A stretch of DNA of 64,000 nt from CAYPEK01 sp964409645 (GTDB lineage: Bacteria; UBP15; UBA6099): the NCBI GenBank assembly GCA_964409645.1, contig CAYPEK010000003.1:38970-102969 (forward strand), given 5' to 3'. Numbering within the stretch: the first letter of the stretch is position 1; the number at the start of each line of letters is the position of its first letter. Positions 59,936-64,000 of this stretch are shown in pieces. The notes beneath the pieces were generated by a model. It had not been told where the DNA came from and did no database searches. It worked only from the letters and a program-made list of their open reading frames with translations. The translations under genes and the position numbers were made by a program.

Positions 59936-61255
59936 TTGAGAGTTGATCTGTCACCGACATTAGGATTGTTAAATAATCTTGGAGCTTCGAGCAGAGCGGC
60001 TTCGAGAAGCTTGTCGCGTATGTCGTCAGGCAAGCGTTTGAACATGGCTAAAGACGGGCCTTCGGAATTAGCGATAGCAAACATGATGAAGGCTCAATCA
60101 AGAGGATTAGCCATGGCGAATGTCAATCTTGATGAAGCCTATGATTTTCTAAGCATTAGGTCGGCGGCGATGAATGAAGTTCAAGCCGCTGTAATTAGAG
60201 TGAGAGACCTTGCTGTCAGAGCGTCCACTGATGCTACTCTGACAGACGATCAAAGAGACCTTTTGGCGGATGAAGCCGGCGAATTAGTAAACTTCATCAA
60301 CAGGGTGGATGATTCGACAAAGTTCTTTGATAAGAAAGTATTCAATTACAGCTTTGATGAAGTTCCGGCTGGTTCGGCGGCATACAATCATTCCGGAAAG
60401 AAAACGATGTCCGTCGATTTGAAGTACTATGCCGATCAAAACGGCGGCGTTGTTAATCTGTACTTTGCATGGTATAACGGTTCCGCTTTATTCCCGGATG
60501 CAAATTTGATCTCACCGGACGGCACTGAAGCATTTGGATATTTTTATTATACATGGGCGCCTGCAGGAACGATTGAGCAGTACGAGGGCGGAGCAGGGGC
60601 ACAGACGGTGAATCAGGGAGATCCGGATAAAGTTGGTCTTCCGGTTGGAACATGCGACAGTGTGGGAGCAGGCGGAAGCGTGGCATATTCAGGATATGCT
60701 GGATATGCCGGCGCCGGAGGATGGGATGAAGAAAGTTTTACTATCACAAATCCGGCTTCCGGCGTATGGACTATTCTGATAGATAACGAATCCCCGACAG
60801 CGAGGAATTACGGAATTTTTATTAATGAACCTGCGGTGGATCCAACTCCTAACGATGAAATATTCGCTTATACTGACGCCATGGATGAAGATGACAAATT
60901 CAGAACGGGACAATTCAGAATCAATTCTCTTTCTTTGGGTGTAAGTTCGGCGTTAAATACCGTATCGCTTGCTCAGACGTCTCTTTCGAGTGCTGATCTG
61001 GCTATCGAAACACTCGGTAAACGATATGCTCAGGACGGCGTCGTGATGAATTCGATACAGCAACGTATCGACATTAATAATGCGACGATAATCAGTTCCG
61101 AGAAGATGCGTTCAAGATTAGAGGACGCCGACATGGCTCTGGAACTTACGAATATGACCAAAAATCAAATTGTTGCTCAATCCGCGGCGGGTTTGATCTC
61201 TACGAACTTGAACCGTCTGCAAGCCTCCGTACAGCAGCTCCTTGAAACTGTGTAA
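59936..61255 (+). CDS. fliC: Flagellin with a PPC-like beta-sandwich insert
   Basis: A 439-aa protein. The N-terminal D0/D1 helices (1-~130; LGLLNNLGASSRAASRSLSR; SSGKRLNMAKDGPSELAIAN) and C-terminal D1/D0 (~320-439; ending NLNRLQASVQQLLETV) are standard flagellin. Between them, residues ~135-315 form a beta-rich domain with NPASGVWTILIDNESPTA and NYGIFINEP, the pattern of PPC or proprotein-convertase P-like modules. It replaces the usual variable D2/D3 region. The TTG start is set by AAGGAT before it; ATG 59929 opens only five codons. Exported through the flagellar type III system, so no signal peptide. No flagellar cluster is adjacent. Confidence 0.9.
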   Translation: MRVDLSPTLGLLNNLGASSRAASRSLSRMSSGKRLNMAKDGPSELAIANMMKAQSRGLAMANVNLDEAYDFLSIRSAAMNEVQAAVIRVRDLAVRASTDATLTDDQRDLLADEAGELVNFINRVDDSTKFFDKKVFNYSFDEVPAGSAAYNHSGKKTMSVDLKYYADQNGGVVNLYFAWYNGSALFPDANLISPDGTEAFGYFYYTWAPAGTIEQYEGGAGAQTVNQGDPDKVGLPVGTCDSVGAGGSVAYSGYAGYAGAGGWDEESFTITNPASGVWTILIDNESPTARNYGIFINEPAVDPTPNDEIFAYTDAMDEDDKFRTGQFRINSLSLGVSSALNTVSLAQTSLSSADLAIETLGKRYAQDGVVMNSIQQRIDINNATIISSEKMRSRLEDADMALELTNMTKNQIVAQSAAGLISTNLNRLQASVQQLLETV

Positions 61256-61351
61256 CGTTCCTGTTTTTTTGATTGAAGTATGTGTTAAAATTAGAAAAGT
61301 TGTTTTTGCCATTACAAAATATGTGCGTGAATTGCACGAGAGGCACTGAAA

Positions 61352-62779
61352 ATGAAGCATACAAAAATCATAGCGACAATCGGACCGGCATCGAACAGTG
61401 CGGAGATGATAGAAAAATTGATATTGGCCGGTGTGGACGTATTCAGAATGAACTTTTCACACGGCGATCACGACAGCCATAGAAAAGTTTATAAAACGAT
61501 CAGGCAAGTTTCGGAAAGAATGAGCAGGCACATTGGGATATTGCAGGACCTGCAGGGCCCTAAAATTAGAGTCGGGCTGCTCAAAAATGGTGTTGCGGAA
61601 CTTAAGGATCGAGCGGAGCTGAAAATCGTAACAAAGAATGTTGAAGGCAACTCGGAAATTATTTCGACAACGTATAAACATCTTCCGAAAGATGTCAGAA
61701 AAGGGGATAGAATTCTTCTTGACGATGGGAACATAGAGCTTGTTGTGACAGGAACCGGAAAGGATTTTGTAAACTCAAAAGTTGTTCACGGAGGGATGCT
61801 GAAATCTCATAAAGGAATTAACCTGCCCGGAGTTGCGGTCAGTGCACCATCACTTACTCCCAAGGATATTAAAGACCTTGAGTTCGGAATTAAGCTCGGC
61901 GTTGACATGGTGGCGATATCGTTTGTGAGGAAAGCGGCGGATATAGTATATGCAAAAAAACAGATCCGAAAATTCGGAGGCAGCGCACCGATCATAGCTA
62001 AAATCGAGCGACCGGAAGCGGTAAAGTGCCTTAAAGAAATTCTTGATGAGACGGACGCGATTATGGTTGCCCGCGGCGATCTCGGTGTTGAAACAGCGCC
62101 TGAAAAAGTGCCTGAGCTCCAGAAGATGATGATAGAAATGGCTAACGCACACGGGAAAGGTGTGATAACGGCCACACAGATGCTGGAATCGATGATCTCC
62201 AATCCGAGACCAACGAGGGCAGAGGCATCGGATGTAGCGAATGCCGTATATGATGGGACTTGTGCCGTTATGCTCAGCGCCGAAACGGCCGCTGGACAAT
62301 ATCCCGCCGAAGCCGTTGAAATGATGAACAGGATTGTTAGCGCATCCGAACATCGAGTTGTTCATAAGATAATGATCGAACCGACTAAATTTTTAGTAAC
62401 GACGGCCGGCTACAGCGGAGCGATAGCATTTGCGGCCGCGAGAACCGCCCGCGAACTGAATGCAAAAGCAATTGTTGTGTTTACTCACACGGGCACAACG
62501 GCAAAGTTGATTTCTAAGTTCAGGCCGGATTGCTTGATAATCGGAGCTACACCTGACTCTGTCATTGCAAGACGGATGAGTCTCATGTGGGGAGTGATTC
62601 CGGCGCTTTTTAATAAAATTCACAGCGCGGAAACACTTGTGCAGGATGTCGATGAACAGGTCCTGAAAAACAAGTACGCGAAAAAAGGCGATACCGTTGT
62701 AATAACAACCGGATTACCTATTGCCAAAGCCGGCAGGACAAACATGATGAAAATACATCGTGTAGGTGAACTCGACTGA
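61352..62779 (+). CDS. pyk: Pyruvate kinase
   Basis: A 475-aa protein: TKIIATIGPASNS, FRMNFSHGDHDSH, DLQGPKIRVG, IIAKIERPEAV with the catalytic Lys, MVARGDLGVE and ATQMLESMI are all present. The C-terminal domain (GYSGAIAFAAARTARELNAKA) is the usual ~140-residue effector region with no PEP-utiliser extension. It converts PEP and ADP to pyruvate and ATP in glycolysis. AGAGG is 8 nt before the ATG. No terminator was seen between the flagellin gene and this one. Confidence 0.97.
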   Translation: MKHTKIIATIGPASNSAEMIEKLILAGVDVFRMNFSHGDHDSHRKVYKTIRQVSERMSRHIGILQDLQGPKIRVGLLKNGVAELKDRAELKIVTKNVEGNSEIISTTYKHLPKDVRKGDRILLDDGNIELVVTGTGKDFVNSKVVHGGMLKSHKGINLPGVAVSAPSLTPKDIKDLEFGIKLGVDMVAISFVRKAADIVYAKKQIRKFGGSAPIIAKIERPEAVKCLKEILDETDAIMVARGDLGVETAPEKVPELQKMMIEMANAHGKGVITATQMLESMISNPRPTRAEASDVANAVYDGTCAVMLSAETAAGQYPAEAVEMMNRIVSASEHRVVHKIMIEPTKFLVTTAGYSGAIAFAAARTARELNAKAIVVFTHTGTTAKLISKFRPDCLIIGATPDSVIARRMSLMWGVIPALFNKIHSAETLVQDVDEQVLKNKYAKKGDTVVITTGLPIAKAGRTNMMKIHRVGELD

Positions 62780-62797
62780 AAGCGGCAAAACGGGAAC

Positions 62798-63964
62798 TCA
62801 TTTATCGGCTGAGATAAGTGCGCTGATTATTGTATCGAGATCGCGAGCGTTTTCATTCCCGCCAGATGCGTTGTTGATGTCTTCAGAGTATTTTCTGAAT
62901 TGGTAGTGTTTTGAGGTATATCCTGTATCTTTTTGTTCTTTTGTCCTGCGTTTCACATTCAAGCGTGATTTGACGCCTTTGTACTGCAATAACAGCTCTG
63001 TTTCCTTCCCATAATCATTGATTCCGAGTAAAGTCAATTCGTTGTTAAGGTTGCATGCAGCGATACCGATCAGAGCGCTTAATTCACGCGTCAAGTTTTG
63101 TGGATTTGTATCAGATTGAGGCTCTGAAAGATGCATCGCATTCAAATAATCGTCGAAATGTCCGGGCTGATATATGTTCTTGCCGCCCCAGTTAAATATA
63201 AATATGTCGCAATTTCGCGAATACGCTGTCACTTCTTTATCGCTGTTGAAAATACGCAAAGTGTTTCCATTCAACGTAATTATCTTGGCATCATTCAGCA
63301 ACTCAGAGAATCCGGGAATACTTGAATAGTATAAAAATTTATCGTATAAAATTTGATTGTCTGACGCATTCCCTTCGATCAAGATATACGAAGAATCCGA
63401 AAAAAGTATCCCTACTGTTTTCAGTTTATCATTCATATCGTCGGAAACAATTCCGGATTCCGATTTCGTGGCTTCAGCCAACCTTATACTGTTCTCACAG
63501 TCATAACTGCATGGAAAGTGTGAGATGAACTTTGTTCCTCCGGGCAAGTGGTTCAGAAGAGGGTTCAAAACGCCTTTCGTGTTATTAAGAGCGTTTACCG
63601 CTCTCGCTACATCGTTGACCAATATTTTCGATTTATGTTCTTTGATGCAACAGTCGGGATAGCCTAATAACGATCCCATACCGAGTGAGCTTTTATTAGG
63701 GAATATTTCACTATAGAGGCAGCTAATACCTTCAAACAATGCTTCTTCATCTCTTGCAACGAGAACTGTCACATATTTACCAGCATCGCAATATGAAAAC
63801 TGATTTGTTTTTTCGTCGTGGTCATATCTTGCCGGAGATATGTACGCGATGTATCCCTCGGATTCGTATTGCTTGGAGATGCGATTTGAATCTTCTATGG
63901 GAATGATGTCTATTCGCGCCAGCTTTCTAAGGCCGCATCGGAGTTGAACCAATTCAGTATCCAT
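62798..63964 (-). CDS. DUF483-like cysteine-containing protein
   Basis: A 388-aa protein. Near residue 110-120 it carries LLGYPDCCIKEH, and ~45 residues later HFPCSYDCENSIRLAE. This Cys-Cys then Cys-x3-Cys arrangement matches DUF483-like proteins of unknown function and suggests a metal or cluster site. The N-terminus is CGLRKLARIDIIPIED. The C-terminal half is beta-rich (FNWGGKNIYQPG; LLGINDYGKETELLLQYKG) with no recognisable catalytic motif. It starts 36 bp from the window edge with a GAGAT-like site and is convergent with pyk. Confidence 0.6.
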   Translation of the reverse strand: MDTELVQLRCGLRKLARIDIIPIEDSNRISKQYESEGYIAYISPARYDHDEKTNQFSYCDAGKYVTVLVARDEEALFEGISCLYSEIFPNKSSLGMGSLLGYPDCCIKEHKSKILVNDVARAVNALNNTKGVLNPLLNHLPGGTKFISHFPCSYDCENSIRLAEATKSESGIVSDDMNDKLKTVGILFSDSSYILIEGNASDNQILYDKFLYYSSIPGFSELLNDAKIITLNGNTLRIFNSDKEVTAYSRNCDIFIFNWGGKNIYQPGHFDDYLNAMHLSEPQSDTNPQNLTRELSALIGIAACNLNNELTLLGINDYGKETELLLQYKGVKSRLNVKRRTKEQKDTGYTSKHYQFRKYSEDINNASGGNENARDLDTIISALISADK

Positions 63965-64000
63965 ATAAAATATCTCGACAGTTTAATCGTTATATAAAAT

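Noticed and set aside
1..64000. tRNA, rRNA, CRISPR arrays and IS elements
   Set aside because: None was seen in the intergenic gaps on either strand. Short tRNA-like hairpins lacked the T-loop and acceptor pattern.

Overview
The window reads as a chromosomal segment of a motile, diderm (Gram-negative-type), probably anaerobic bacterium of moderately low GC. Evidence for motility is a flagellin, FlgM-like and FlaG-like genes, a CheX/CheY pair and two sigma-28-type promoters. Evidence for two membranes is several lipoproteins and a periplasmic zinc-uptake lipoprotein. Evidence for anaerobic redox chemistry is a fused NfnAB-type transhydrogenase, a 2[4Fe-4S] ferredoxin, a C-GCAxxG-C-C protein, a radical SAM protein and LarC. 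I cannot name the phylum from the sequence. There is no rRNA, tRNA, CRISPR array, insertion sequence or prophage in the window.

Layout. 1-3.5 kb: 5'-truncated amidohydrolase, orphan lasso-B2-like cysteine protease and the convergent nfnAB fusion. 3.6-11.5 kb: FlgM-like gene with a sigma-28-type promoter, then a rightward run of cca, an output-less dCache sensor, DUF5665, a small HTH protein, a STAS protein, a histidine phosphatase, a TPR-like lipid-anchored or membrane-anchored protein and an ABC-2 exporter. 11.5-15.5 kb: leftward CehA/McbA-like PHP metallohydrolase, CheY-like receiver and MshEN-CheX protein. 15.7-21.2 kb: 7TM-GAF-GGDEF protein, larC-cvpA-dusB-mobB and ferredoxin. 21.3-24 kb: znuABC on the minus strand. 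24-33.5 kb: two very different GH38 alpha-mannosidases flanking a FlaG-like protein, an EamA exporter, a DUF4157-like metalloprotease and a C-GCAxxG-C-C protein. 33.6-40.3 kb: a 31-codon leader ORF coupled to an HD-GYP protein, a full-length but apparently dead type IIG-like restriction-modification protein, and a CHASE4 hybrid kinase. 40.3-44.6 kb: leftward radical SAM, rluB, GyrI-like and glmS. 44.7-50.6 kb: a candidate sigma-28-dependent small RNA, a propeller lipoprotein with an output-less PAS sensor, and a FabG-type SDR. 50.7-55.7 kb: L,D-transpeptidase, MBL hydrolase, secreted GH31. 55.9-64 kb: a ribose/xylose-type sugar ABC transporter, flagellin, pyruvate kinase and a DUF483-like cysteine protein.

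How it fits together. The mannosidases, GH31 enzyme and sugar ABC importer suggest use of mannose- and glucose/xylose-containing glycans feeding glycolysis (pyk) and amino-sugar synthesis (glmS). The GH31 gene and the transporter are divergent and share a region with tandem LacI-type palindromes. Motility control is the other theme: a sigma-28 promoter precedes a FlgM-like gene, and another sits 51 bp before a hairpin-CUCCUCCU-terminator element. The latter would give a transcript of about 70 nt with an exposed anti-Shine-Dalgarno stretch. The best candidates for something undescribed are this small RNA and the pseudo-restriction-modification protein; a flagellin carrying a PPC-like beta-sandwich insert is next.
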